Origin: Methylophaga thalassica | GTDB lineage: Bacteria; Pseudomonadota; Gammaproteobacteria; Nitrosococcales; Methylophagaceae | NCBI RefSeq assembly: GCF_030159795.1 | Contig: NZ_BSND01000003.1 | Span: forward strand, 558,001-622,000 | DNA: 64,000 nt | Direction of reading: 5' to 3' | Shown: piece by piece, positions 49,801-60,478 of the stretch | How positions within the stretch are numbered: the stretch's first letter is position 1 | Layout of the letters: each line of letters starts with the position of its first letter | Position numbers and translations under genes: made by a program | The notes under the pieces: generated by a model | What the model was told of the DNA's origin: nothing | The model's input: the letters and a program-made list of their open reading frames with translations, nothing else | Databases searched by the model: none

Positions 49801-51408
49801 ATGCTAGAAAGTCTGTCACCCGATCAACTTATTGGTTTATTAGTGATTGTATGCTGTGTTTCTGCTGCACTGGCGTATTTGTTATTTGCCTTGCGTCATA
49901 GTCGCAAATTAACCGCCTTGCAATCGCAATTATATGAGTTACAACTCAGTCACAGCCGACAGGAGCAACAGTTACAAACGGCGTTCTCGACCGAGTCACG
50001 CTTGACTGAGACAGTAGCTGAATATAAACAGCAGGTTCAGCAGTTAAATCAAAGTCTTGAGCAGACAAAACAACAGTTACATCAGGCCGAAAAACACTTT
50101 GAAACAGCACAGGCTAATAACCAGTCTTTACAACAACAATTCAGCGATAAAAAGACAGAGCTGCAGCAGCAGTTGGACGCGTTTCAAGAGTTACAACAAG
50201 CCTATCAGTCATTGTCAAATCAACATACCGAGTTAAAAACGACACTCGAGAGAAGGGAAGAGCATTTCAAAGAACAAATGGCGCAATTGGCTGAAACCAA
50301 ACAGGCCATGACCAAAGAATTTGAGAATCTTGCCAATAAGATTTTTGAAGAAAAAGGCAAAACATTTACCGATACCAGCAAGTCCAGTATTGATGTATTA
50401 CTGAAACCGTTTCGTGAGCAAATTGAAGGGTTTCAAAAACGTATCAACGAAGTCCATGACGCCTCGATTAAAGGCAATACCAATCTGAATGCCGAGATCA
50501 AAAAGGTATTGGATATCGGCCTGAAAATGAGTGAAGACGCGCACAACCTGACTTCTGCTTTAAAAGGTGACTCCCAGCAACGCGGTGCCTGGGGTGAAGC
50601 ACAACTCAGACGTACACTGGAAATGAGTGGCCTGATTGAAGATGCCCATTTTGAAGTGCAGACGGCGTTTAAAGATAACGAAGGTAAACAGAAACAAACC
50701 GACTATCTGATTAAACTGCCTGACAATAAACACATCATTATTGATAGCAAAGTGTCCTTGAATGCCTATGACCGGGCTGTGTCAGCAGAAACACCAGAGG
50801 CCTACACGGTGGCGATGGCTGACCATGTCAGAGCGGTGCGTAAGCATATTGATGATTTGGCTTCAAAGGATTACACCAATGTGGTCGGCATGCGTAGTCC
50901 CAGCTTTGTATTGATGTTTATGCCGATTGAACCGGCCTATATCGAGGCATTAAAAAATAACAAAGATCTGTTTGAGTATGGCTATAAAAAAGGCATTGTT
51001 CTGGTGTCTCACACCACATTGATACCGATTCTTAGAACGGTATCGAATCTGTGGATGATGGAGCGAAGTAATGCTGAAGCACGCGAAATCAGCGAAAAAG
51101 CTGGGGATATTTATAATCAGGTTGCGATTGTTGCCGAGCGTTTGCAAAAACTAGGTAATACCTTGGGCACTGTCAGTAATCAATATAATCAGGTCATCAA
51201 AGGTGTCGCGGGCAAACAAGGGCTTTATGGCAAAGTCGATCGTTTTGGTCAGTTATCCACGAAGGTCAGTAAATCGTTGCCACAATTAGAAACGATTGAA
51301 CGTGATTATGAGACTGAACCGCTGACTATGATTGTTGAAGCCATAGAGGAAGATGATGAGGCTCAGTTATTGCCTCACAGTGAACAGCAAACATCAGCCA
51401 ATGAATAA
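49801..51408 (+). CDS. rmuC: DNA recombination protein RmuC
   Basis: The protein has 535 residues. An N-terminal membrane segment (about 10-29) precedes a long coiled coil rich in Gln and Glu (about 35-185) and the RmuC nuclease-like domain (about 225-480). That domain shows RGAWGEAQLRRTLEMSGL, IIDSKVSLNAYDRAV and MFMPIEPAYIEAL. RmuC limits inversions between short inverted repeats in E. coli. AGGAA precedes the start. The next gene starts inside its stop. Confidence 0.93.
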   Translation: MLESLSPDQLIGLLVIVCCVSAALAYLLFALRHSRKLTALQSQLYELQLSHSRQEQQLQTAFSTESRLTETVAEYKQQVQQLNQSLEQTKQQLHQAEKHFETAQANNQSLQQQFSDKKTELQQQLDAFQELQQAYQSLSNQHTELKTTLERREEHFKEQMAQLAETKQAMTKEFENLANKIFEEKGKTFTDTSKSSIDVLLKPFREQIEGFQKRINEVHDASIKGNTNLNAEIKKVLDIGLKMSEDAHNLTSALKGDSQQRGAWGEAQLRRTLEMSGLIEDAHFEVQTAFKDNEGKQKQTDYLIKLPDNKHIIIDSKVSLNAYDRAVSAETPEAYTVAMADHVRAVRKHIDDLASKDYTNVVGMRSPSFVLMFMPIEPAYIEALKNNKDLFEYGYKKGIVLVSHTTLIPILRTVSNLWMMERSNAEAREISEKAGDIYNQVAIVAERLQKLGNTLGTVSNQYNQVIKGVAGKQGLYGKVDRFGQLSTKVSKSLPQLETIERDYETEPLTMIVEAIEEDDEAQLLPHSEQQTSANE

Positions 51409-51910
51409 AATCGACGTGATTGATAATAATGAAGTCTGGCTGGATATTTCACTGACACAGCAACATTGCTGGCTGCGCCAGGCTGATGATGTTTTGTTTG
51501 ATGCACCAGTGTCTACAGCGCTTAATGGGCCTGGTGAGCAGAATGGTAGCGGTTGTACACCACGAGGCTGGCATAAAATTCGTGCAAAAATTGGCAATAA
51601 TCAGCCCATCAATAGCGTTTTTGTTGGACGCCGCCCCACCGCTGAGATTTTTAATGATGCACTAAAAGCGCAATTTCCCAATCGTGACTGGATTCTGACC
51701 CGAATTCTTTGGCTTAGCGGGCTGGAAGTCGGCAAAAACCGACTGGGAAATGTTGATACAATGCGCCGATATATTTATATCCATGGTTGTCCTGATGAAC
51801 TGCCTATGGGGGAAGCGCTCTCTCATGGTTGTGTGCGTATGCGTAATCAGGATGTAGTGACGTTGTTTGATCGGGTAGATGCCGGTCTTAAAGTCTGGAT
51901 TCACGAATAA
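51401..51910 (+). CDS. L,D-transpeptidase (YkuD) family protein without signal peptide
   Basis: The protein has 169 residues from ATG 51401, which overlaps the rmuC stop (ATGAATAA). The YkuD catalytic segment is complete: IHGCPDELPMGEALSHGCVRMRNQDV, with the active Cys in SHGCVRM. Such enzymes cross-link peptidoglycan or attach lipoproteins in the periplasm. No signal peptide or membrane segment is seen at this start, so the place of action is unclear. It precedes the cell-wall recycling gene nagZ. Confidence 0.85.
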   Translation: MNKIDVIDNNEVWLDISLTQQHCWLRQADDVLFDAPVSTALNGPGEQNGSGCTPRGWHKIRAKIGNNQPINSVFVGRRPTAEIFNDALKAQFPNRDWILTRILWLSGLEVGKNRLGNVDTMRRYIYIHGCPDELPMGEALSHGCVRMRNQDVVTLFDRVDAGLKVWIHE

Positions 51911-51922
51911 GGTTAAATCACT

Positions 51923-52972
51923 ATGGCATTAGGCCCATTGATGGTCGATTTGCTCGCTACCGAGCTGAGCGAGACAGAAAAAGAGATTCTCAAACATCCC
52001 TTGGTCGGTGGGGTGATTTTATTCAGTCGTAATTTCGAGTCGGTAGAGCAAATTACCCGTTTATGTGACGAGATTCATCAATTGAGGCAGCCGCATCTGT
52101 TGATTTCTGTGGATCACGAAGGTGGCCGAGTACAACGGTTTAGAAAAGGCTTCAGTCGTTTACCTCCGGTAGCAGCGATTGGTAAGGAATATCATCAGCA
52201 TCCAAAATTAACGTTGGAAAGAGCAGAAGAAAGCGGTTGGTTAATGGCGGCGGAATTAAGAGCCGTCGGTGTCGATTTTAGCTTCGCGCCAGTATTGGAC
52301 TTAGATTATGGTGTCAGTCAGGTAATTGGTGATCGCTCATTTCATCGCGACCCGTTAGCTGTTACAGACATCGCTCGTGCTTATATTCAGGGCATGAAAC
52401 GGGCATGGATGTCAGCAGTAGGAAAACATTTTCCAGGCCATGGCGCAGTAGAAGTTGACTCACATTTGGGGTTACCTGTGGATAGCCGTCATCTGGAAGA
52501 TATGCTTCAAGCCGATATGTTGCCGTTCACGCGTTTGTGCCAGACAGAGCTGGCGGGCATTATGCCAGCCCATATTGTTTACGAAAATAATGACAAACTA
52601 CCGGCTTGTTTTTCACCGTTTTGGTTACAGGAAATGTTGCGCGGTAAGCTGCAATTTCAAGGTGCCATTTTGAGCGATGATCTGAGCATGGAAGGGGCGG
52701 CTATTATGGGCGGCCCACTAGAGCGTGCTGAAGCCGCTTTATCTGCCGGCTGTGACATGGTGCTGGTATGTAATAACCCAGGCAGTGTCGAGCAGGTGAT
52801 TGACGGTTTAAAAGTCAGTACCGATCCTTTGAGAAATGCACGTTTGATGCGATTGCATGGTCGACACGCTACACCGCGTCATGAGTTACAACAAAGTGCT
52901 GAATGGAAACAAGCGGTTCAAACAGTCATGGATTACGCGCCTGACCCAGAGATGGAGTTAAATCTCACATGA
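51923..52972 (+). CDS. nagZ: Beta-N-acetylhexosaminidase (NagZ)
   Basis: NagZ is a cytoplasmic glycoside hydrolase family 3 enzyme that removes GlcNAc from anhydro-muropeptides during peptidoglycan recycling. The 349-residue protein has VDHEGGRVQRFRKGFSRLP, the catalytic loop KHFPGHGAVEVDSHLGLP with Asp and His, and SDDLSMEGA with the nucleophile Asp. It overlaps the MscS gene by ATGA. Confidence 0.95.
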   Translation: MALGPLMVDLLATELSETEKEILKHPLVGGVILFSRNFESVEQITRLCDEIHQLRQPHLLISVDHEGGRVQRFRKGFSRLPPVAAIGKEYHQHPKLTLERAEESGWLMAAELRAVGVDFSFAPVLDLDYGVSQVIGDRSFHRDPLAVTDIARAYIQGMKRAWMSAVGKHFPGHGAVEVDSHLGLPVDSRHLEDMLQADMLPFTRLCQTELAGIMPAHIVYENNDKLPACFSPFWLQEMLRGKLQFQGAILSDDLSMEGAAIMGGPLERAEAALSAGCDMVLVCNNPGSVEQVIDGLKVSTDPLRNARLMRLHGRHATPRHELQQSAEWKQAVQTVMDYAPDPEMELNLT

Positions 52973-54729
52973 CAACGAGGTTACTGTTTTTCTTTTTGAT
53001 GATATTAAGCTTGTCAGTGCAAGCGGGCGGGGGAATCAATCCTGCGGCTATTGTTGGGATGCAGAGTGCAAGCACTCAGGAAAAAGCAGTCGAGCCCCCA
53101 GTTGAAAAACTGAATCTGACACAGCCCAGAATCACGGTAAAACACTTTATCAAAGCAATGGATAAGGTGGCCAATGGTGATAATAGTGCCATTGAACAAG
53201 CTGTTTCGACATTTGATTTATCTGCTGTTAGTCCCCTGATACGAACAGAGCGCGGCCGCGAAACTGCCCGGTTGTTGTATACGATTATGCAAATCGCCAA
53301 GATGCCGAAACTCAGTGAGATTCCACAAAATCCTAAAACAAAACAATACACTTACTTACGAACCGATAGCGGTGATATTGTGTTACAGGCTGATGAGCAA
53401 GGTGACTGGTTATTTAGCTCAGAATCAGTTGAAGCCATTCCTGATATTTTCAATGAACTGAGTGATAACAAAGAACTGGTTAAAAAGTCTGCAGAAAAAG
53501 TGTCATTGCCTATCAGCGTCAGATTACGATCAGACATACCCGAATTTTTGAAATCTGGATTTTTATTAGAATACTGGCAATGGGTAGGTTTATTTCTGAT
53601 TATTGTTATCGGTTCAATCGCCGATAAAACACTCGCCTTTTTATTAAAACTCCATATCAAACGTCGCAAACATAATCATGCTCTGTATACCGAACTAGAT
53701 GATGATGTGCTTCGTCCATTAGGTTTAATGGCGATGGCTTTGATGTGGTGGTCAGGTCTGAATTTACTGGGTTTACCCGATACGGCGTTGCTGATTTTGC
53801 TGGTAGCGGTGAAGTTATTGGTTTCTATCTCAGGCATTTGGAGTGCTTTCCGCCTGGTCGATATTTTCAATGCTTATTGGACCGCCCGAGTCAGTAAAAC
53901 CCAGACTAAATACGATGACTTATTAGTGCCCATGATCACTAAGAGCATGAAGGTGTTTGTGGTGGTGATGGGAATCGTCTTTGCCGCCGATAATCTGAAT
54001 ATTGACGTTACCAGTTTATTAGCGGGGCTTGGTCTCGGTGGTTTAGCTTTTGCCTTAGCCGCTAAAGATTTATTGGGTAATTTCTTTGGTTCACTCACCG
54101 TGTTGATGGATCGTCCTTTTCATATTGGTGACTGGGTCGTCATTGGTGATATTGAAGGTATGGTGGAAGAGGTCGGTTTTCGTAGTACACGCATCCGCAC
54201 GTTTTATAACTCTCTAGTCACCATGCCTAATTCCATTTTAACGACCACCAAGATTGATAATATGGGCGCGCGTCGTTATCGTCGTATGCTGACAAAACTG
54301 GCTGTGACTTACGATACGCCGCCAGAAAAAATCGAAGGTTTTTGTGAAGGTATCCGCCGTATTATTCAGTTACATCCCTATATGCGAAAAGATCTATATC
54401 AGGTTTATTTCAATGATTATGGTGCGGATTCACTAGATATTTTGTTATATGTGTTCTGGGCTACCCCGGACTGGAATACAGAGCTACGGGAGCGCCATCG
54501 CTTTCTATTAGATGTACTCAGGTTGGCGCGCCAGATGGAAATCGAGTTTGCTTTCCCGACCCAGACGCTTTATCTCAAACGGGGTCAAAATGGTGTACCC
54601 AAAGCCTCACCTTATTCCCCAGCAATGACTCAGGAAGAGGCCTTTGCCAAAGGCCATGCAGAAGCTGAGTCTATTGTCAGTCAGACGCTAGGCGATAGAA
54701 TCCCTGGTCCAGTTGAGTTCCCTCGCTAA
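52969..54729 (+). CDS. MscS-family mechanosensitive channel
   Basis: The protein has 586 residues. A signal peptide (1-19) leads to a periplasmic domain of about 170 residues and four or five membrane segments from about 200. The pore-lining helix LLAGLGLGGLAFALAAKDLLGNFFG (about 350-375) and the MscS beta domain (DRPFHIGDWVVIGDIEGMVEEVGFRSTRIRT) follow. It releases solutes on hypo-osmotic shock, of use to an ectoine-accumulating cell. The extended N-terminus sets it apart from small E. coli MscS. It overlaps nagZ. Confidence 0.9.
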   Translation: MTTRLLFFFLMILSLSVQAGGGINPAAIVGMQSASTQEKAVEPPVEKLNLTQPRITVKHFIKAMDKVANGDNSAIEQAVSTFDLSAVSPLIRTERGRETARLLYTIMQIAKMPKLSEIPQNPKTKQYTYLRTDSGDIVLQADEQGDWLFSSESVEAIPDIFNELSDNKELVKKSAEKVSLPISVRLRSDIPEFLKSGFLLEYWQWVGLFLIIVIGSIADKTLAFLLKLHIKRRKHNHALYTELDDDVLRPLGLMAMALMWWSGLNLLGLPDTALLILLVAVKLLVSISGIWSAFRLVDIFNAYWTARVSKTQTKYDDLLVPMITKSMKVFVVVMGIVFAADNLNIDVTSLLAGLGLGGLAFALAAKDLLGNFFGSLTVLMDRPFHIGDWVVIGDIEGMVEEVGFRSTRIRTFYNSLVTMPNSILTTTKIDNMGARRYRRMLTKLAVTYDTPPEKIEGFCEGIRRIIQLHPYMRKDLYQVYFNDYGADSLDILLYVFWATPDWNTELRERHRFLLDVLRLARQMEIEFAFPTQTLYLKRGQNGVPKASPYSPAMTQEEAFAKGHAEAESIVSQTLGDRIPGPVEFPR

Positions 54730-54760
54730 ATTAATTACAGAAAATAGGTTTAATACATTA

Positions 54761-57700
54761 ATGCCAAAATCGTTTGTCCATCTTCATTTGCATACTGACT
54801 ACTCGTTAGTTGATGGTTTAGTCAGAGTCAAACCCTTGGTCAAGCATGTGGCCGATGCAGGTATGCCTGCTATTGCGATCACCGATCATCATAATTTATT
54901 CGCGGCAGTGAAATTATTTAATGCCGCCATGCAAGCCGGTGTGAAACCGATATTAGGTGCTGATCTGCGTTTGCGCGATCCTAGTGATGCAAAACAAAGC
55001 ACACGCTTTGTGTTGTTATGTATGAATCTGGAAGGGTTTCATAATCTGTCACGCCTGTTATCAAAAGCCTATATGGAAGGTCAGCATCTGGGGGTTCCGA
55101 TGCTGGAAGCTGACTGGTTGCAGGGCCAAACTGATGGACTGATTTGTTTGTCGGGCGGTCGTGAAGGTATTTTGGGTAAAGCCTTACTGAATCATCAGAA
55201 AGACGAAATTGAGCAGCAATTAGCCTTCTGGCAGCCATTATTTCCTGATCGTTTGTATATGGAGCTTATCCGCACCGGACGGGAAGATGAAGAACGGTTT
55301 ATCCGTGCGGCTATCGCGTTAGCGGCTGAAAAAGATTTGCCAGTGGTTGCGACCAACGATGTGCGCTTTTTAACGCCGGATCAATTCGAAGCACATGAGG
55401 CCAAAGTGTGTATTCACGAAGGTCGGCAACTGGATGATCCGCGTCGGCCACGTAATTACTCTGAACATCAATATCTGCGAAGCGCTGAAGAAATGACCGC
55501 CTTGTTTGAGGACATTCCGGAAGCGATAGAAAACACCGTTGAAATTGCTAAACGCTGTAATCTGCAACTCACATTGGGCGAACATTATCTGCCTGACTTC
55601 CCGGTACCGGAAGGCATGACCATTGAACAGTTCTTTAGTGAAGAGTCTTTCAAAGGTCTGGCTGAACGCTTAGAAGTCTTGTTTCCTGATGAAGCAGACA
55701 GAGAAGCGAATAAACCCCGTTATGAAGAACGATTACAGATTGAGCTGGATGTGATCAACCAAATGGGTTTCCCTGGTTACTTCCTGATCGTTGCTGACTT
55801 CATTCAGTGGGCCAAAAATAATGATGTTCCCGTTGGCCCTGGACGGGGGTCGGGTGCAGGTTCATTGGTGGCTTATGCCTTAAAAATTACCGATCTTGAT
55901 CCCTTGCAGTATGACTTGCTGTTTGAACGTTTCCTTAACCCTGAACGTGTTTCCTTACCTGACTTTGACGTCGACTTTTGTATGGATGGTCGTGACCGGG
56001 TCATTGAATATGTATCACAACATTATGGCCGGGATCACGTATCACAGATCATCACTTTCGGGACCATGGCCGCCAAAGCGGTACTGCGTGACGTGGGGCG
56101 TGTATTAGGTCATCCCTATGGCTTTGTTGATCAGTTAGCGAAATTAGTCCCGTTTGAATTAAAAATGACGCTCAGTAAAGCAATGGAACAGGAGCCATTG
56201 CTGAAAGAGCGTTATGACAATGAGGAAGAAGTTAAAACCCTGATTGATCTGGCCTTACAGCTGGAAGGGTTGACAAGAAATGTCGGTAAACATGCCGGTG
56301 GTGTGGTCATCGCCCCGAAAGTATTAACGGAATACACGCCCATTTATAGTGAGCACAACGGGGCGGGGCTGGTTTCTCAGTTTGATAAAGATGATGTGGA
56401 AAGTGTCGGGCTGGTGAAGTTTGACTTCCTGGGGCTGAAAACACTGACCGTCATTGACTGGGCGATGAAAAATGTTCGCAGCCTGTTACCTAAGGAAGAA
56501 GCCGATAAAATCGATATCGCCAACTTACCGTTGGACGATAAACCGACCTACGCCTTATTAAAACGCTGTGAAACCACAGCGGTATTCCAGCTTGAATCGC
56601 GCGGTATGAAAGAGTTGGTCAAACGTCTGCAGCCAGATACCTTTGAGGATATCGTGGCACTGGTGGCTTTATTCCGTCCAGGTCCATTGCAATCAGGCAT
56701 GGTGGATGACTTTGTTAACCGTAAACATGGTCGGGCAAAAGTCGATTATCCGCACCCTGATCTTGAACCTGTATTGAAGCCGACCTATGGGGTTATTGTT
56801 TACCAGGAACAGGTTATGCAGATCGCTCAGATTCTAGCGAACTACAGTCTGGGTGGCGCCGATATGTTGCGTCGAGCCATGGGTAAGAAAAAACCGGAAG
56901 AAATGGCCAAGCAACGTTTATTGTTCCTGGAAGGCGCAGCTAAACGGGGCATTGAAGAAAAAGAAGCCGGTCCTATTTTCGATCTGATGGAAAAATTCGC
57001 GGAGTATGGTTTTAATAAATCTCACTCAGCAGCCTATGCCTTGGTGGCCTATCAGACGGCGTGGCTAAAAGCGCATTATCCAGCGGCGTTTATGGCGGCC
57101 GTGTTATCAGCGGATATGGATAATACCGATAAAGTCGTTGGCCTGATTGATGAATGTCGTGATATGAAACTGAAGGTGTTACCACCGGATGTTAACCACA
57201 GCAAAATCAAGTTTACCGTTGAAGATGAAAGAACGATTCGCTATGGCTTAGGCGCGATTAAAGGGGTAGGCGAGTCAGCCTTGGCTGGTATTGTCTCTGA
57301 GCGAGAACAAGGCGATGCTTTTAGCTCGCTGTATGATTTCTGCCGCCGGGTCGATATGCGTAAGATTAATCGACGCGTGATGGAGTCACTGGTAAAAGCG
57401 GGGGCGATGGATTCATTAGGTGGTCATCGTGCCAGTATTGAAGCCAGCCTTACCAAGGCCATGCAGATTGCTGATCAACATCGTCGCAATAAAGATAGTG
57501 GTCAGAATGATTTATTTGGTCTCAGTCCGGAAGTAGACAACGGTCAGGATGAGCCTCTGGAACCGGCAGCGGAATGGGCAGAAGAGCATTTATTACAGGC
57601 TGAAAAAGACACTTTAGGTTTATATTTAAGCGGTCACCCGATTGATCGTTATCAGCAAGAATTGGCTGAATTTATTCCTAAACGTATTAATGAACTGGAT

Positions 57701-58258
57701 GCACCTGAGTCAAAAGGTTACCAGCGTAATGAGAAGCCTGTGTTAACTGCTGGATTGGTGGTGGCGATTCGCACCATGAAGTCAAAAAATGGCGGTCGTA
57801 TGGCCTTCATCACGCTGGATGATCAGAGTGGTCGTCTGGAAGTGCGTGTGTTTGCTGATGTCTATGACCAATATCAGAGCTTTATTCAGCCAGATAAGTT
57901 GGTGGTGATTCAAGGCAAAATAGGCCAGGATAACTTTACCGGTGGCTTGGCCGCGACCGCAGAAAAAGTATTTGATATCACAGGTGCACGTGAAGCATTT
58001 GGTCATTCCTTGCAGATTAATATTGATAATAAAGAGATGGCCAGCCAATGGGTTGAGCAAATAAAAAATATGCTCACGCCGTTCAAAGGCGGCACTTTAT
58101 CACTGGAATTGTTATATCAGAATGAACAGGCGAGTACGGTAATTATGTTAGGTGATGACTGGCAGGTTACCCCGAGTGATACATTGATGAGTCAGTTAGC
58201 TATGCTGCCAGAAAGTCAAAAAGTCACGATCAGATACCGCGCCACAGTGGCAAACTGA
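54761..58258 (+). CDS. dnaE: DNA polymerase III alpha subunit (DnaE)
   Basis: DnaE is the replicative polymerase subunit. The 1165-residue protein has the PHP domain (FVHLHLHTDYSLVDG), the polymerase active site with GPGRGSGAGSLVAYAL and PDFDVDFCMDGRDRVIEYV, and the beta-binding and OB-fold C-terminus (LTAGLVVAIRTMKSKNGGRMAFITL). ATG 54761 fits the family N-terminus. Length is within a few residues of E. coli DnaE. It starts 31 bases after the MscS gene. Confidence 0.97.
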   Translation: MPKSFVHLHLHTDYSLVDGLVRVKPLVKHVADAGMPAIAITDHHNLFAAVKLFNAAMQAGVKPILGADLRLRDPSDAKQSTRFVLLCMNLEGFHNLSRLLSKAYMEGQHLGVPMLEADWLQGQTDGLICLSGGREGILGKALLNHQKDEIEQQLAFWQPLFPDRLYMELIRTGREDEERFIRAAIALAAEKDLPVVATNDVRFLTPDQFEAHEAKVCIHEGRQLDDPRRPRNYSEHQYLRSAEEMTALFEDIPEAIENTVEIAKRCNLQLTLGEHYLPDFPVPEGMTIEQFFSEESFKGLAERLEVLFPDEADREANKPRYEERLQIELDVINQMGFPGYFLIVADFIQWAKNNDVPVGPGRGSGAGSLVAYALKITDLDPLQYDLLFERFLNPERVSLPDFDVDFCMDGRDRVIEYVSQHYGRDHVSQIITFGTMAAKAVLRDVGRVLGHPYGFVDQLAKLVPFELKMTLSKAMEQEPLLKERYDNEEEVKTLIDLALQLEGLTRNVGKHAGGVVIAPKVLTEYTPIYSEHNGAGLVSQFDKDDVESVGLVKFDFLGLKTLTVIDWAMKNVRSLLPKEEADKIDIANLPLDDKPTYALLKRCETTAVFQLESRGMKELVKRLQPDTFEDIVALVALFRPGPLQSGMVDDFVNRKHGRAKVDYPHPDLEPVLKPTYGVIVYQEQVMQIAQILANYSLGGADMLRRAMGKKKPEEMAKQRLLFLEGAAKRGIEEKEAGPIFDLMEKFAEYGFNKSHSAAYALVAYQTAWLKAHYPAAFMAAVLSADMDNTDKVVGLIDECRDMKLKVLPPDVNHSKIKFTVEDERTIRYGLGAIKGVGESALAGIVSEREQGDAFSSLYDFCRRVDMRKINRRVMESLVKAGAMDSLGGHRASIEASLTKAMQIADQHRRNKDSGQNDLFGLSPEVDNGQDEPLEPAAEWAEEHLLQAEKDTLGLYLSGHPIDRYQQELAEFIPKRINELDAPESKGYQRNEKPVLTAGLVVAIRTMKSKNGGRMAFITLDDQSGRLEVRVFADVYDQYQSFIQPDKLVVIQGKIGQDNFTGGLAATAEKVFDITGAREAFGHSLQINIDNKEMASQWVEQIKNMLTPFKGGTLSLELLYQNEQASTVIMLGDDWQVTPSDTLMSQLAMLPESQKVTIRYRATVAN

Positions 58259-58353
58259 ACGCGTATAAAGCGTGACAGGCATAATAGTATGGAAACTCGC
58301 ATTGTTGTACGATAAAGACACTATCTGAGCATTGTTGCAAGAGGACTCGCAAA

Positions 58354-59454
58354 GTGGATATGACACCTTATTTCAGACTGATGGCAGACAAGGATGCCTC
58401 AGATATGTTTTTCTGCACCGGCACTGAACCCCATATCAAAATTCAGGGCGTTATCAGACCAGTCGGCACCCAGAAATTAGCCCCGGGTGATGTGAAAGAA
58501 ATGGCTTATTCGATGATGACGGATGAGCAAGCAAAAGAGTTTGAAAGTACGCTTGAGATGAACTTCGCGGTGCCGCTTAAAGGTGTTGGGCGTTTCCGGG
58601 TGAATATTTTCCGTCAACGTGGTGAGTGTTCGATTGTCATTCGCTATATCAGAACGACGATCCCCACCTTTGAACAAATTGGCCTGCCTGATGTGCTCGG
58701 TGATGTGGTCATGGAGAAACGCGGACTGATTCTGGTGGTGGGGGCAACTGGCTCCGGTAAATCAACGACCTTGGCATCAATGATCGGTCATCGTAACCGT
58801 AATTCCAGTTCGCATATTCTTACCATTGAAGATCCGCTGGAGTTTGTGCACAAACACGAACGTTCAATTGTGCAACAGCGTGAAGTGGGTATCGATACCT
58901 TATCTTACGAAAATGCCCTAAAGAATGCCTTACGTGAAGCACCTGACGTGATTCTTATCGGTGAAATCCGTGATATGGAAACGATGAAACACGCGATTAA
59001 TTACGCTGAAACCGGTCATTTATGTTTAGCGACACTGCATGCCAATAACGCGAATCAGGCGCTGGACAGGATTATTAACTTTTTCCCTGAAATTTTGCAC
59101 CGTCAGTTACTGATGGATTTATCTTTGAACTTACGTGCCATTATTTCTCAACGCTTATTACCCACGAAAGACGCGGGTCGTGTGCCGGCAGTCGAAGTAA
59201 TGATCAACTCGCCTTATATCTCCGATTTGATTAATAAAGGAGAAATTGGCAGTATCAAAGATGCCATGCGTGATAGTAATGAAAAAGGCACCATCACATT
59301 TGATCAGGCGCTGCTTGGCCTGTATCGCAGTGGTAAGATCACAGAAGAAGACGCATTGATGAATGCTGATTCACGTAACGATTTGAGCCTGGCCATTCGT
59401 CTTGGTGATGACAGTGCCGGGTCAGACGCACCAGATGAATTAATTCTCAGCTAA
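58354..59454 (+). CDS. pilU: Type IV pilus retraction ATPase, PilU-like
   Basis: PilU helps PilT depolymerise type IV pili. The 366-residue protein has Walker A GATGSGKST, the Asp box ILTIEDPLEFVH, Walker B VILIGEIRDMETM and His box LATLHANNANQALDRI. The N-terminus MTPYFRLMADKDASDMFF is PilU-type rather than PilT. The start is GTG 58354 with GAGGACT 9 bases upstream; ATG 58360 is an alternative. No pilT or other pilus gene is in the window. Confidence 0.88.
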   Translation: MDMTPYFRLMADKDASDMFFCTGTEPHIKIQGVIRPVGTQKLAPGDVKEMAYSMMTDEQAKEFESTLEMNFAVPLKGVGRFRVNIFRQRGECSIVIRYIRTTIPTFEQIGLPDVLGDVVMEKRGLILVVGATGSGKSTTLASMIGHRNRNSSSHILTIEDPLEFVHKHERSIVQQREVGIDTLSYENALKNALREAPDVILIGEIRDMETMKHAINYAETGHLCLATLHANNANQALDRIINFFPEILHRQLLMDLSLNLRAIISQRLLPTKDAGRVPAVEVMINSPYISDLINKGEIGSIKDAMRDSNEKGTITFDQALLGLYRSGKITEEDALMNADSRNDLSLAIRLGDDSAGSDAPDELILS

Positions 59455-59513
59455 GTGTATTACTGGCTTAATGTGTATAATTCACCCATTTTTGAATATC
59501 TAAGGTAATCCTG

Positions 59514-60470
59514 ATGCAGTTAAATTTCCTTGACTACGAACAACCCATCGCTGAGCTGGAAGCGAAAATTGATGAGTTGCGTTATATGAGTAATGACAGT
59601 GATTTAAACATCACTGAAGAGATTCAAAAGTTAAAGGAAAAAAGTGAAAGTCTGACAAAATCGATTTTCGCCTCATTAACGCCCTGGCAAATCACCCAAA
59701 TGGCGCGTCATCCTCAACGTCCATATACACTTGATTACATTAAATTATTACTGACTGACTTCGAAGAGTTACATGGCGATCGCACTTATGCCGATGATGC
59801 TGCTCTGGTAACAGGTATTGGCCGTTTGAATGGTCGCCCGGTAGTGGCTATCGGTCATCAAAAAGGCCGTGATACTAAAGAAAAAGTCGCCAGAAACTTC
59901 GGCATGCCACGACCAGAAGGATATCGTAAAGCATTACGTGTGATGAAAATGGCGGAACGTTTTGGCATGCCTGTGATCACCTTTATTGATACGCCTGGTG
60001 CATACCCTGGCATCGGTGCAGAAGAACGTGGTCAAAGTGAAGCGATCGCCCGTAATCTGTTTGAAATGGCGCAATTAAAAACGCCGATTATCAGCACGGT
60101 TATCGGTGAGGGTGGTTCTGGTGGTGCCTTAGCAGTAGGTGTGGCTGATCATCTCATGATGCTTGAATATGGTATTTATTCAGTGATTTCACCAGAAGGC
60201 TGTGCCTCTATTTTGTGGAAAAGTGCAGAAAAAGCCTCGGATGCAGCGGCCACATTAGGTGTGACCTCATCACGATTGAAAGAACTGAAATTAATCGATG
60301 AAGTGGTTGCTGAACCTTTAGGTGGCGCGCATCGCAATGTTCCTGAGATGGCAAAACGTGTCAAACAGGCTATTGAAAACAAACTGAAAGAATTAGAGAA
60401 AATCCCCACAGATAAATTAATCAAACGCCGTCAGGAAAAACTACTGAATTACGGCGCTTTTGAGGGATAA
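59514..60470 (+). CDS. accA: Acetyl-CoA carboxylase carboxyltransferase subunit alpha (AccA)
   Basis: AccA and AccD transfer carboxyl from biotin to acetyl-CoA to start fatty acid synthesis. The 318-residue protein has the N-terminus [54 protein letters not shown] and [15 protein letters not shown], all typical. TATAAT at 59476-59481 is a likely -10 box. dnaE and accA are neighbours in many gammaproteobacteria; pilU is inserted here. Confidence 0.97.
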   Translation: MQLNFLDYEQPIAELEAKIDELRYMSNDSDLNITEEIQKLKEKSESLTKSIFASLTPWQITQMARHPQRPYTLDYIKLLLTDFEELHGDRTYADDAALVTGIGRLNGRPVVAIGHQKGRDTKEKVARNFGMPRPEGYRKALRVMKMAERFGMPVITFIDTPGAYPGIGAEERGQSEAIARNLFEMAQLKTPIISTVIGEGGSGGALAVGVADHLMMLEYGIYSVISPEGCASILWKSAEKASDAAATLGVTSSRLKELKLIDEVVAEPLGGAHRNVPEMAKRVKQAIENKLKELEKIPTDKLIKRRQEKLLNYGAFEG

Positions 60471-60478
60471 ATAACGGG

